64,000 nucleotides of DNA from Pseudomonas sp. ANT_H12B (GTDB taxonomy: Bacteria > Pseudomonadota > Gammaproteobacteria > Pseudomonadales > Pseudomonadaceae), in contig NZ_VOBI01000003.1 of NCBI RefSeq assembly GCF_008369325.1, forward strand, positions 1 to 64,000. The letters run 5' to 3'. The notes below the pieces were generated by a model. It worked only from the letters and a program-made list of their open reading frames with translations. It was not told the DNA's origin and did no database searches. A program made the translations under genes and the position numbers. Each line of letters opens with the position of its first letter. The stretch's first letter is position 1. Of this stretch, positions 17,540 to 26,407 are shown piece after piece.

Positions 17540-18400
17540 ATGAACGCCCCTTTGCAAGGCCACACGGTCAGCAATCCGATCACGGCAGCCCAGGCGCTGC
17601 TGTCGGTCGACAATGTCAGCCTCGAATACCGCACGCCGCAGCGCGTGGTTCGAGCGACCCACCAAGTCAGTTTTGAAATCGATCCGGCGGACCGCTTTGT
17701 ACTGCTCGGTCCGTCCGGTTGCGGCAAGTCGACCTTGCTCAAGGCGGTTGCCGGATTCATCCAGCCTTGCGAGGGCGAGATTCGCCTGCAAGGGCGAACC
17801 GTCAACGCGCCGGGGCCCGACAGGATCGTGGTGTTCCAGGAGTTCGATCAGCTGCCGCCGTGGAAAACCGTCAAACAGAATGTGATGTTTCCACTGCTCG
17901 CCTCAAAAACCCTCAAGCGCCGCGAGGCTGAAGAACGAGCGCTGCACTACCTGGAAAAAGTCGGCCTGGCAGCGTTTGCCGATGCTTATCCGCACACCTT
18001 GTCCGGCGGCATGAAGGCGCGTGTGGCGATCGCTCGGGCATTGGCGATGCAGCCGAAAATCCTCTTGATGGACGAACCCTTCGCCGCGCTCGACGCACTG
18101 ACTCGCCGCAAGATGCAGGAAGAGTTGCTGCTGCTCTGGGAAGAGGTGCGTTTCACGCTGCTGTTCGTCACGCACTCCATCGAAGAGGCGCTGGTGGTGG
18201 GTAATCGCATCTTGCTGCTGTCGCCGCATCCGGGTCGCGTACGGGCCGAAGTCCACAGCCATCAATACGATTTGCACAGCCTGGGTGGGGTGGCGTTCCA
18301 GGAATCGGCGCGACGGATTCATCGGTTGTTATTCAATGAAGGACCGTCCGCGGAACCCGAGCGTGAGCTGGATTTCGCCGACATTCGCATCGCTTATTGA
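17540..18400 (+). CDS. ABC transporter ATP-binding protein, SsuB/TauB type
   Basis: 286 residues. Walker A GPSGCGKST lies near 60, the Q-loop near VVFQEFDQLPPW, the signature LSGGMKARVAIARAL near 155, and Walker B ILLMDEPFAALD near 175. It powers import through the permease encoded next. ATG 17540 follows the binding-protein stop by 5 bases with GGGAG upstream. Confidence 0.9.
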   Translation: MNAPLQGHTVSNPITAAQALLSVDNVSLEYRTPQRVVRATHQVSFEIDPADRFVLLGPSGCGKSTLLKAVAGFIQPCEGEIRLQGRTVNAPGPDRIVVFQEFDQLPPWKTVKQNVMFPLLASKTLKRREAEERALHYLEKVGLAAFADAYPHTLSGGMKARVAIARALAMQPKILLMDEPFAALDALTRRKMQEELLLLWEEVRFTLLFVTHSIEEALVVGNRILLLSPHPGRVRAEVHSHQYDLHSLGGVAFQESARRIHRLLFNEGPSAEPERELDFADIRIAY

Positions 18401-18420
18401 GCCATTGAGAGGAGTGCCCG

Positions 18421-19287
18421 ATGAGCCATTTATCATCTGCACGTGAAGCATTCGAAACCGTCCTGCAGCCGCTCACGAGCGTGCCGCTGGAGCGTGAATT
18501 ACCGCTTGGCCAGCGTCTCTGGCAACAGAGCTGGTTGCGTAAAAGCCTGATCCTGATTTTGCTCGCGGTGCTGTGGGAGGTGGTCGCCCGTGTTCAGAAC
18601 AACGACCTGTTGCTGCCGAGTTTTGTGCAAACCGCCAGTGCCCTGTATGACGGTCTGCTCAGCGGCGAGTTGCTGGGCAAGGTGTGGATTTCGCTGGTGG
18701 TTTTACTCAAGGGTTACTTGATCGGCATCGTTCTGGCGTTTGCCCTGACCACCCTGGCCGTGTCGACGCAGTTTGGTCGCGATCTATTGAGCACGTTGAC
18801 CTCGATGTTCAACCCGCTGCCGGCGATTGCGCTGTTGCCGTTGGCGCTGTTGTGGTTCGGGCTGGGGCAGAACAGTTTGATTTTCGTGCTGGTGCATTCG
18901 GTGCTTTGGGCCTTGGCCTTGAACACCTATGCCGGGTTTCTCGGTGTCTCGGAAACCCTGCGCATGGCGGGACGAAACTATGGCCTCAAGGGCATGCGTT
19001 TTGTGTTGTTCATTCTGATCCCGGCAGCGCTGCCGTCGATTCTCGCCGGGCTGAAAATCGGTTGGGCCTTTGCCTGGCGCACGCTGATCGCGGCTGAATT
19101 GGTGTTCGGCGCTACCAGTGGCAAGGGTGGACTGGGTTGGTACATCTTCCAGAACCGCAATGAGCTGTACACCGACAAGGTGTTTGCCGGGTTGGCGGTG
19201 GTGATCCTGATCGGTTTGCTGGTGGAGAACCTGGTGTTCAACACACTGGAGCGGGTGACGGTGAAGCGTTGGGGGATGCAGCGCTAA
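18421..19287 (+). CDS. ABC transporter permease, SsuC/TauC type
   Basis: 288 residues with about six membrane spans and the cytoplasmic EAA-like loop (MAGRNYGLKG, then IPAALPSILAGLKIG) that docks on the ATPase. It is the last gene of the operon, with GAGAGGAG before its ATG, and a REP pair follows it. Confidence 0.9.
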   Translation: MSHLSSAREAFETVLQPLTSVPLERELPLGQRLWQQSWLRKSLILILLAVLWEVVARVQNNDLLLPSFVQTASALYDGLLSGELLGKVWISLVVLLKGYLIGIVLAFALTTLAVSTQFGRDLLSTLTSMFNPLPAIALLPLALLWFGLGQNSLIFVLVHSVLWALALNTYAGFLGVSETLRMAGRNYGLKGMRFVLFILIPAALPSILAGLKIGWAFAWRTLIAAELVFGATSGKGGLGWYIFQNRNELYTDKVFAGLAVVILIGLLVENLVFNTLERVTVKRWGMQR

Positions 19288-19308
19288 GTTCTGCGGTGTC
19301 TGGTTCGA

Positions 19309-19408
19309 CCCCATCGCGAGCAGGCTCGCTCCCACAGTGGATCTTGAGCGGATACAGATTTTGTATTCGACACAGAACCCAGTGGGAGTGAGCCTGCTCG
19401 CGATGGGG
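19309..19408. repeat. Paired REP element (inverted)
   Basis: CCCCATCGCGAGCAGGCTCG at the left is mirrored by CGAGC...CTGCTCGCGATGGGG at the right (with one GTGAGC variant), ~100 bases overall. It lies between the transporter operon and the LysR gene. Confidence 0.88.
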
Positions 19409-19454
19409 CCAGGCCAGCCAACACATCAGCCGGGAGATGTTTGCTAGCATTGCG

Positions 19455-19470
19455 TCTGGATCAATCCAGA
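19455..19470. promoter_or_regulatory. Inverted repeat before the LysR gene, candidate operator
   Basis: TCTGGAT-CA-ATCCAGA is a perfect 7-base inverted repeat ending 19 bases before the LysR start. Its position suits autoregulation by a LysR-type protein, although LysR sites usually follow a T-N11-A pattern. Confidence 0.4.
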
Positions 19471-19489
19471 TCAGACACGAGTGCTCAGC

Positions 19490-20410
19490 ATGCAACTCCC
19501 GGACATGAACCTGTTGGTCGCCCTCGACGCCTTGCTTGACGAGGGCAGTGTGGTGGGCGCGGCGCGGCGGATGAACCTCAGCCCGGCGGCCATGAGCCGG
19601 ACCCTGACGCGGATACGCGAAGCCATCGGCGATCCGATTCTGGTGCGCGCCGGCCGTGGTCTGGTGCCCACACCCAAGGCACTGGCGTTGCGCGAGCAAG
19701 TGCGGAATGTGGTAGAGCAAGCCGCGCTGCTGTTCCGTTCCGCTGATGAGGTGGAGCTGGGTTCGTTACGGCGGCGTTTCAGCATCCGCGCCAATGACTT
19801 TTTCGTTGGTGTATACGGCGGCAAGTTGTTCGACACCCTTGATCGTCAGGCCCCGCATTGCGAACTGCGCTTTGTGCCTGAAGGCGATGGCGATGATGAA
19901 GCGCTGCGCGAAGGGCGCATCGACCTGAGCATTAGCAATACCCGGCCGCTGACCCCGGAAGTGAAGATTCAGAATCTGTTCTCCACGCACTTTGTGGGCC
20001 TGGTTCGCGAGGACCATCCGCTGTTCGACGAAGAGATCACCGCCGAACGCTACGCCGGTTTTTCTCATATCAGCATGTCCCGTCGTGGCATCGCCCGTGG
20101 CCCCATCGATACAGCGCTCAATGCCTTGGGGCTGGAGCGGCGGGTGGCGGTGATTGCGCCGAGTTTCCATGCGGCGATGTTCGCCTTGCCTGATTCCGAC
20201 CTGATTTTGCCGGTGCCCAAGGAGGCGCTGTTGAGCGTCCGGCGCTTGGGATTGAAGCTGCGCTCATTCACGCTGCCGATTCCCTTGCCCACCCTGATGC
20301 TGACCCAGGCCTGGCACCCGCGTTTCGACAAAGACCCGGCCCATCGCTGGCTGCGCGAAACCCTGAAAGCCTGTTGCGACGAGACATGGCTGGCCGCACA
20401 GCCCACCTGA
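19490..20410 (+). CDS. LysR family transcriptional regulator
   Basis: About 306 residues. The N-terminal helix-turn-helix (LLDEGSVVGAARRMNLSPAAMSRTL) is followed by a LysR substrate-binding domain from ~90 that is of the NodD/YbeF-like type. It lies upstream of, and on the same strand as, the EmrAB-type efflux genes, separated by a REP pair; regulation of the efflux set is plausible. GTG 19481 is an alternative start three codons earlier. Confidence 0.85.
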   Translation: MQLPDMNLLVALDALLDEGSVVGAARRMNLSPAAMSRTLTRIREAIGDPILVRAGRGLVPTPKALALREQVRNVVEQAALLFRSADEVELGSLRRRFSIRANDFFVGVYGGKLFDTLDRQAPHCELRFVPEGDGDDEALREGRIDLSISNTRPLTPEVKIQNLFSTHFVGLVREDHPLFDEEITAERYAGFSHISMSRRGIARGPIDTALNALGLERRVAVIAPSFHAAMFALPDSDLILPVPKEALLSVRRLGLKLRSFTLPIPLPTLMLTQAWHPRFDKDPAHRWLRETLKACCDETWLAAQPT

Positions 20411-20425
20411 AGTTGAACGCTGTCC

Positions 20426-20521
20426 CCCTGTGGGAGTGAGCCTGCTCGCGATAGGGCCATAACATTCAACATTTATGCTGACTGATCCAACGCTATCGCG
20501 AGCAGGCTCGCTCCCACAGGG
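20426..20521. repeat. Paired REP element (inverted)
   Basis: CCCTGTGGGAGTGAGCCTGC at the left and GCAGGCTCGCTCCCACAGGG at the right enclose ~40 bases. It lies between the LysR gene and the MFS transporter gene. Confidence 0.88.
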
Positions 20522-20630
20522 TTCTGTATTGCTGCATGGGGCGCACTTATAACCTGCCGATAAGTCAATTTTCGTCAAGCCCCGCGCTCCCTAAAATGCT
20601 TCGGTATTCAAATCCCGGAGCTCGCAGTAC

Positions 20631-22169
20631 ATGACTTCCCTCATGGTCACGGCACCTCTCGCCGCGGCCAACCCGGCGCCCGTTGTAACACCACCGGTCT
20701 TCGGTCCCCGGATCATCATCGGTCTGGTGGGCGTTTTGCTGGCGGTGCTGGCGTCGGGCCTGAACGAGATGGTGACCAAAGTTGCCCTGGCCGACATTCG
20801 CGGCGCGCTGGCCATCGGCTATGACGAAGGCACCTGGCTGGTCGCCAGCTACACCGCGACCTCGGTAGCGGCCATGGCCTTCGCGCCGTGGTGCGCGGTG
20901 ACATTCTCGTTGCGGCGTTTCACTCTTTGCGCCATCAGTGTGTTCACCCTGTTGGGTGTGCTCTGCCCGTTCGCCCCCAGTTACGAAAGCCTGTTGGTCA
21001 TGCGCACCTTTCAGGGCCTGGCCGGCGGCGCGTTGCCACCGATGTTGATGACCGTCGCGCTGCGTTTCTTACCGGCCGACGTGAAGCTCTACGGTCTGGC
21101 CGGTTATGCGTTGACGGCAACCTTCGGCCCCGGCCTCGGCACCCCGCTGGCCGGGTTGTGGACCGAATACGTCGGCTGGCAATGGACCTTCTGGCAAATC
21201 ATCGTGCCGTGCCTGATCGCCATGGCGGCGGTGGCCTACGGCTTGCCCCAGGACCCACTGCGCCTTGAGCGCTTCAAGCAATTCAACTGGCGCGGCTTGC
21301 TGTTGGGTTTTCCGGCCATCTGCATGCTGGTGATCGGCATCCTGCAGGGCAATCGGCTGGACTGGTTCGAGTCGAATCTGATCTGCGGACTGCTTGGTGG
21401 TGGGTTGTTACTGCTGGTGCTGTTTTTGATCAACGAGTGGTCGCAGCCGATCCCGTTTTTCAAGATGCAGATGCTCGGCATCCGCAACCTGTCGTTCGCC
21501 CTGCTGACCCTGGCCGGCGTCCTGGTCGTGCTGCTGGCAGTGATCATTATTCCGTCCAACTACCTGGCGCAGGTGCAGGGTTATCGCCCGGTTCAGACCG
21601 CGCCGATCATGCTGTTGGCGGCGCTGCCACAGTTGATCGCGCTGCCGTTGGTGGCAGCGTTGTGCAACCTGCGCTGGGTCGATTGCCGCTGGGTGCTGGG
21701 CATCGGCCTGAGCATGCTGGCGTTGTCGTGCATCGGTGGGTCGCAGCTGACGTCGGTGTGGATTCGCGACGACTTCTACGTGCTGCAACTGCTGCAAATC
21801 TTCGGTCAACCCATGGCAGTGCTGCCGCTGTTGATGCTCGCCACCGGCAGTATCAGCCCAATGGAAGGGCCGTTTGCTTCAGCCTGGTTCAACACCGTGA
21901 AAGGCCTGGCGGCCGTGATCGCCACCGGCGTGCTGGAAGCGCTGACCACTTCAAGGCTGCATTTTCACTCGACGATGCTGGTGGACAGCCTCGGCAATTC
22001 ACCTCTGGTCGACAGCGACAGCGCAGGCCTTGCCCACCGGCTGCATGAGCAGGCCGTGGTGCTGACGGCATCGGATCTTTATCTGTGCATGACCGGTATC
22101 GCCCTTGCGCTGATCCTGCTGATTTTCTGGCTGCCGACGCGGACCTATCCGCCGCGTGCGCCAACTTGA
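20631..22169 (+). CDS. EmrB-type MFS drug efflux transporter, DHA2 family
   Basis: 512 residues and about 14 membrane spans, as in the DHA2 subfamily of the major facilitator superfamily. An early acidic/basic motif near the first loops (DIRGALAIGYDEGTWLVASY) and the FQGLAGGALPP segment are typical. With the membrane-fusion protein and outer-membrane factor encoded next, it would form a tripartite pump driven by protons. It starts 219 bases after the LysR gene and 27 bases before the fusion protein. Confidence 0.88.
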   Translation: MTSLMVTAPLAAANPAPVVTPPVFGPRIIIGLVGVLLAVLASGLNEMVTKVALADIRGALAIGYDEGTWLVASYTATSVAAMAFAPWCAVTFSLRRFTLCAISVFTLLGVLCPFAPSYESLLVMRTFQGLAGGALPPMLMTVALRFLPADVKLYGLAGYALTATFGPGLGTPLAGLWTEYVGWQWTFWQIIVPCLIAMAAVAYGLPQDPLRLERFKQFNWRGLLLGFPAICMLVIGILQGNRLDWFESNLICGLLGGGLLLLVLFLINEWSQPIPFFKMQMLGIRNLSFALLTLAGVLVVLLAVIIIPSNYLAQVQGYRPVQTAPIMLLAALPQLIALPLVAALCNLRWVDCRWVLGIGLSMLALSCIGGSQLTSVWIRDDFYVLQLLQIFGQPMAVLPLLMLATGSISPMEGPFASAWFNTVKGLAAVIATGVLEALTTSRLHFHSTMLVDSLGNSPLVDSDSAGLAHRLHEQAVVLTASDLYLCMTGIALALILLIFWLPTRTYPPRAPT

Positions 22170-22195
22170 ATGCTTCACTGAAACAGAAGGTTTTT

Positions 22196-23260
22196 ATGAC
22201 GACTCATGCAAAGCAAAAAGTGGCTGTCGGCGTTGCCGCAGCGTTAGCGGTGGGCGTGCTGGTCTATCTGCTGGTACCAGGCCTGTTTGGCAAGCGTACG
22301 CAGCAGACCACCAACGACGCCTTCATCTCGGCGGACTTCACGCTGGTGGTACCGCGCGTTGCCGGGTTTATCAAGGAAGTGCTGGTGGAAGACAACCAGC
22401 AGGTCAAGGCCGGGCAGTTGCTGGCGTTGATCGATGACCGCGATTTACGCGCCGCCGCTCAAGCTGCGGACGCCGAAACCCTGGTGGCCAGGGCACAACT
22501 GCAACATGCGCGGGCGACCCTTGAACGTCAGAGTTCGGTGATCGCTCAGGCACAGGCAACGGTCGTGTCGGCCAAGGCTGAAATGGCGTTCGCCGAGCAT
22601 GAGTTGAACCGATACAACCACCTCGCCGGAGTCGGTGCTGGTACCGTGCAAAATGCTCAGCAAGCACGTACACGCATCGATCAAGCCACCGCTCGACTGG
22701 CCAACGTCACGGCGGTGCTGGCGGCGGAACGCAAGCAGGTTGATATCCTCACGGCCCAGCGTGACGCGGCCGAAGGCGAACTGAAACGGGCGCAAGCGGC
22801 GCTGGAAATAGCCAGTTATGAGTTGTCTTACACGCGCATCGTCGCGCCGCAGGACGGCATGGTCGGCGAGCGCGCGGTGCGTGTCGGTGCCTATGTCACG
22901 CCGGGCAGCAAGATGCTGGCGGTGGTGCCGCTGGCACAGGCTTATGTGGTTGCCAATTTTCAGGAGACTCAACTGACTGATGTGCAACCGGGGCAGGACG
23001 TGCAGGTTCGCGTCGACAGTCTCGGCGGTGAGGTGTTGAGCGGTCGCGTCGAAAGCATCGCACCGGCCACTGGCGTGACGTTCGCCTCGATCAAACCAGG
23101 CAACGCCACCGGCAACTTCACCAAGGTGGTGCAGCGGATTCCGGTGAAAATTGTTCTGGCGCCGGGTCAACCGTTGGTTGAGCGGTTGCGGGTGGGGATG
23201 TCGGTGGAGGCGAGTGTTGATACGGCTAGCGCCACATCGCGTGAGGTTACTCAGCGATGA
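22196..23260 (+). CDS. EmrA/HlyD-type membrane fusion protein
   Basis: 354 residues. One N-terminal membrane span (~8-28) is followed by a lipoyl-like half-motif (VVPRVAGFIKEVLVEDNQQVKAG), a long helical hairpin rich in Ala/Gln/Glu (~90-215) and the returning beta domain (YTRIVAPQDGMVGER). It bridges the inner-membrane pump and the outer-membrane channel. ATG 22196 is preferred because the membrane anchor starts there; the upstream reading lies inside the MFS gene. Confidence 0.88.
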   Translation: MTTHAKQKVAVGVAAALAVGVLVYLLVPGLFGKRTQQTTNDAFISADFTLVVPRVAGFIKEVLVEDNQQVKAGQLLALIDDRDLRAAAQAADAETLVARAQLQHARATLERQSSVIAQAQATVVSAKAEMAFAEHELNRYNHLAGVGAGTVQNAQQARTRIDQATARLANVTAVLAAERKQVDILTAQRDAAEGELKRAQAALEIASYELSYTRIVAPQDGMVGERAVRVGAYVTPGSKMLAVVPLAQAYVVANFQETQLTDVQPGQDVQVRVDSLGGEVLSGRVESIAPATGVTFASIKPGNATGNFTKVVQRIPVKIVLAPGQPLVERLRVGMSVEASVDTASATSREVTQR

Positions 23261-23285
23261 AGATCTTTGTTGACCGGGCTGACGT

Positions 23286-23383
23286 CTTCGCGAGCAGGCT
23301 CGCTCCCACAGTGGGTCTATGCAATGCACACAATCTCTGCACAAAAGGATATCCCCTGTGGGAGCGAGCCTGCTCGCGAAGAG
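23286..23383. repeat. Paired REP element at the 5' end of the outer-membrane factor gene
   Basis: CTTCGCGAGCAGGCTCGCTC at the left and GAGCGAGCCTGCTCGCGAAG at the right. It sits between the fusion-protein stop and the signal peptide of the outer-membrane lipoprotein, and the open reading frame runs straight through it. Confidence 0.88.
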
Positions 23384-23388
23384 GCCTT

Positions 23389-24843
23389 TTGCCTCGACTC
23401 ACCCTTTGTGCCTTGCTCGCGATAAGCCTTTCAGCCTGCACCGTCGGCCCGGACTTCCACAAACCCCATCCTCAGCAAGTCACCGAATGGTCAAAACCGG
23501 TCAAGGCTGCCGACAGCCAAGCCGTCGCCCAGACCATGGACGAACGCTGGTGGGAGGTGTTCCACGACCCGAAACTCTCGGCCCTGACCCAACGCGCCCT
23601 GACCGATAACCTCGACCTGAAACTCGCCAGCAGCCGCTTGCAGCAAAGCCGCGCTGTGCGTCAGGTAACCACTGCCGACCGCTATCCCAATACCGCCGCC
23701 ACTGGCAGCTACGGGCGCAGACGCAATAGCGGCGAAGGCTTGAACGATCCGTCGGGCAACAATGGCGACTCAGCGTTCAACCTGTGGGACGCAGGCTTTT
23801 CGGCCTCTTGGGAATTGGATTTCTGGGGCCGTGTGCGTCGCGAAACCGAAGCGGCCGATGCCACTCTTGAAGTGGCAGAAAACGACCGCCGCGGTGTGCT
23901 GTTGTCAGTGCTCGCCGAAGTTGCGCAGGACTACATTCAGCTGCGTGGCGCACAAAATACGCGAGCGGTTACCGAACAGAACCTCGATGTCGCCCGCCAC
24001 AGTTTGAAACTCTCGCAACTGCGCTTGGCCGACGGTGTCGCCACCGATCTGGATGTCGCCGAAGCCGCCGCGCAAGTCGCGGCCATCGAATCGCGCCTGC
24101 CAGCGCTGGAGCAGCGTCAGTCGCAACTGATCAACGCGCTGAGCTTGCTGATGGGCGAGCCGCCCCAAGCGCTATCGGCCGAGTTATCCACTGATGCCCC
24201 TGTGCCACAAACTCCGCGTCAGGTCGCCATCGGCTTGCCGTCGCAACTGGCTGAACGCCGCCCGGACATCCGCCGGGCCGAAGCCCGCCTGCATGCCGCC
24301 ACCGCAAGCATCGGCGTCGCCAGGGGCGATTTCTATCCGCGCATCACGCTGTCAGGCAATGTCGGGTCCCAAGCCATGCAGCTGGCTGATTTCGGTTCGT
24401 GGGGCTCACGCTCGTTCGGCATCGGCCCGCAATTCAGCCTGCCGTTATTCGACGGTGGTCGCCTGCGCGGTGTGCTGAACTTGCGAGAAGCGCAACAACA
24501 GGAAGCCGCTATCGCCTACCAGCAAACCGTACTGCGCGCCTGGCATGAAATCGACGATCAACTGACCGCCTACAACGCCAGCCAATTGCGTCGCGACAGC
24601 CTCGCCGAAGCGGTGCGCCAAAACCAGATCGCCCTGCGTACCGCGCAACAGCAATACGTTGAAGGGGTGGTGGATTTCGTTAACGTGCTGACGGTGCAAG
24701 GCGAATTGTTGGCGACTCAGCAGCAATGGGTCGAGAGCTCGACCGGGGTTTCGCTGGCGATGGTGGGGTTGTACAAGGCGTTGGGTGGTGGATGGGAGTC
24801 GGTGTATCCGGCGGCAAACGCCGTTACCAATAATCCGGTTTGA
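23389..24843 (+). CDS. OprM/NodT-type outer-membrane efflux lipoprotein
   Basis: About 484 residues. A lipoprotein signal (LPRLTLCALLAISLSAC) has Cys as the lipid site, followed by two outer-membrane efflux (OEP) repeats with the expected long helices. It completes the tripartite pump with the two upstream genes. The start is uncertain. The frame is open back to an ATG at 23257 that overlaps the previous stop (ATGA), but the intervening ~44 codons are REP sequence. A TTG at 23389 has GAAGAGG before it and gives a normal signal peptide, so it is used here. Confidence 0.82.
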   Translation: MPRLTLCALLAISLSACTVGPDFHKPHPQQVTEWSKPVKAADSQAVAQTMDERWWEVFHDPKLSALTQRALTDNLDLKLASSRLQQSRAVRQVTTADRYPNTAATGSYGRRRNSGEGLNDPSGNNGDSAFNLWDAGFSASWELDFWGRVRRETEAADATLEVAENDRRGVLLSVLAEVAQDYIQLRGAQNTRAVTEQNLDVARHSLKLSQLRLADGVATDLDVAEAAAQVAAIESRLPALEQRQSQLINALSLLMGEPPQALSAELSTDAPVPQTPRQVAIGLPSQLAERRPDIRRAEARLHAATASIGVARGDFYPRITLSGNVGSQAMQLADFGSWGSRSFGIGPQFSLPLFDGGRLRGVLNLREAQQQEAAIAYQQTVLRAWHEIDDQLTAYNASQLRRDSLAEAVRQNQIALRTAQQQYVEGVVDFVNVLTVQGELLATQQQWVESSTGVSLAMVGLYKALGGGWESVYPAANAVTNNPV

Positions 24844-24999
24844 CCGCTGAATCACGCCACGCCAGAGCGTAGTTGATGCGCATGGCTGCCATGTCGTGGG
24901 TCGTAAAGCCAGCATCGACGACGGCGCTACGGCTGTCCTACAGTGATTGCCTGCTCCAGGTTTTTTCACCGGCAGTCTCGAGGGGAGGCAATGGAGGCG

Positions 25000-25486
25000 C
25001 GGCCATCTGGGGCGACGAAGGGTCCAGCCTGCTGCTGAGCCAATATTCATTGGCCGGAATCTGGGTACACGCGGCCCATGACGTGCACCCGCCGCTGTAT
25101 TTCCTGCTGCTGCATGGCTGGGTCGGGTGGTTCGGCGATGGTGTTTTTTCGATCCGCAGCCTCAGCGTGACCGGATCGTCACCAGCGACATGCTCTGGTA
25201 TCTCAGTTATGTCTATTACAACCGCACCGACGCCAAACCGCTGTTGTACACCCCGCCGTTGCCAAATGGCGCCTCGAGTCGGCCGAATGCCTATGGTTTT
25301 GGCACGCTGGTTGCCCAGGATACTTACCTCGACAGCCTCGCCACTTTGCCAACAGGCACTGGCCGGGTGTGGTTGGTCGGCACTGTCGATGTGCCGGACG
25401 AGTTCGCGCCGTTGCCCGAAGGTTGGCAGCGTGTTGGCGAAACCCAAGCGGGAGGCGCCAACGCGCGCTTGTTCGTGTTGCATTGA
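25000..25486 (+). pseudogene. Remnant of a family-39-type glycosyltransferase membrane protein, internally deleted
   Basis: Two pieces of one protein type sit in different frames. First comes an N-terminal block (WGDEGSSLLLSQYSLAG, then DVHPPLYFLLLHGW and FSIRSLSV) typical of PMT/ArnT-like glycosyltransferases. From about 25165 a C-terminal tail follows (DRIVTSDMLWYLSYVYYN through to RLFVLH and a stop at 25486). The central catalytic and membrane region, probably hundreds of residues, is absent, and the first membrane span is also missing. The gene is therefore dead. The joint lies near GTGACCGGATCGTC. Confidence 0.7.
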
Positions 25487-25540
25487 GGCGCGAAAGCCTT
25501 ATGAAGCGCTAGTTGCCAAGTCATGTATCAACAGCACTGA

Positions 25541-25641
25541 CGCCATCGCGAGCAGGCTCGCTCCCACAGTTGATCTTCAGTGAACACAGCTTCTGTGTAC
25601 GACCGAGATCCAATGTGGGAGCGAGCCTGCTCGCGATGGCG
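25541..25641. repeat. Paired REP element (inverted)
   Basis: CGCCATCGCGAGCAGGCTCG and its inverse CGAGCCTGCTCGCGATGGCG are separated by ~60 bases. It lies between the glycosyltransferase remnant and the DUF6124 gene. Confidence 0.88.
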
Positions 25642-25669
25642 GTGGTCAATTCACCACAAACCTGTCCGG

Positions 25670-26053
25670 CTAAACCTTGACCCGAGCCTGCATGATCTCC
25701 GACTCCTCCCAATGATCCAGCGCCCGCTCTACGAGCAATTGCACGCCATCGGCCATGCGGCTGAGCGCCAGGGCTACCGAGCGCCGTGTCCCGTCCACAT
25801 CGTCTGCCAGATTGGCAGCGATGGCGCTGATGGACAGCAGGTCTTCGGAGGCGTTGGCCAGTAGGGTTTCGGTGTTGACTTCGGGGGCGACGGTGAAGAG
25901 GTTGCCTTTGCGGTGCCTGGGCGGCTTTTCGGTGGTCGGGGGGAAGTAGTGGGCGAAGGCGCGTTCGGCGGCTTCTTTGAGTTTTTCGGCTTCGAGTGGA
26001 TCTTGGGAATCGGTTCCAGAGTTCTCTGGAGGATTCGGCGTTGGTTTGAACAT
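25670..26053 (-). CDS. DUF6124 family protein
   Basis: 127 residues starting MFKPTPNPPE, a start characteristic of this Pseudomonas-restricted family. A helical segment (KLKEAAERAFAHYFPP) is followed by a basic linker (PRHRKGNLFTVAP) and a C-terminal helical bundle (LLANASEDLLSISAIAANLAD). The function is unknown. The ATG at 26053 has AATGAGG upstream. It is preceded by an unusual structured leader, described separately. Confidence 0.8.
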   Translation of the reverse strand: MFKPTPNPPENSGTDSQDPLEAEKLKEAAERAFAHYFPPTTEKPPRHRKGNLFTVAPEVNTETLLANASEDLLSISAIAANLADDVDGTRRSVALALSRMADGVQLLVERALDHWEESEIMQARVKV

Positions 26054-26407
26054 GGTCTGACCTCATTATTTAAAAGGCACTGACCCGGTTCGCTTGCACG
26101 CGAAGTAGGGTGGCAGCTATGTGCGGGGTGCAAGACCGAGTAAACGCCAGACCAACAAGCCTCGGCAGACCCGAAGGTCTCCCGCACAAAGCCGCCATAA
26201 AGCGAATACAGCGAGCACAAAGTGCTCGACGAATGCCTACGCGAAATTGGTCAACGTTTTACCCGGACTTGCACGTCCGTGTCACCGCTTTTTCAGTGAC
26301 AAAGCCAGACTAGACCCGGGTTCGGACCGGAACAAGTTCACCAACACCGCTACAACTTGAAGGAAATCTCCGATGGAGTTACCGGACGTTGGTGTCTGTA
26401 AGAAAGG
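26054..26407 (-). other. Structured leader region upstream of the DUF6124 gene
   Basis: No gene is convincing in these ~354 bases. Several perfect short hairpins occur in a row: AGACC-cgaa-GGTCT (26167-26180), CGAGCAC-aaa-GTGCTCG (26212-26228), CGGAC-ttgcac-GTCCG (26264-26279) and TGTCAC...GTGACA (26280-26301). Read on the minus strand they precede the DUF6124 start. From memory, very similar text precedes other DUF6124/DUF3077 genes in Pseudomonas, which would suggest a conserved 5' RNA; I could not check this. Confidence 0.45.

Noticed and set aside
26110..26360. Small plus-strand frames in the leader of the DUF6124 gene
   Set aside because: There are several overlapping short frames with no consistent start signal; the hairpins explain the sequence better.
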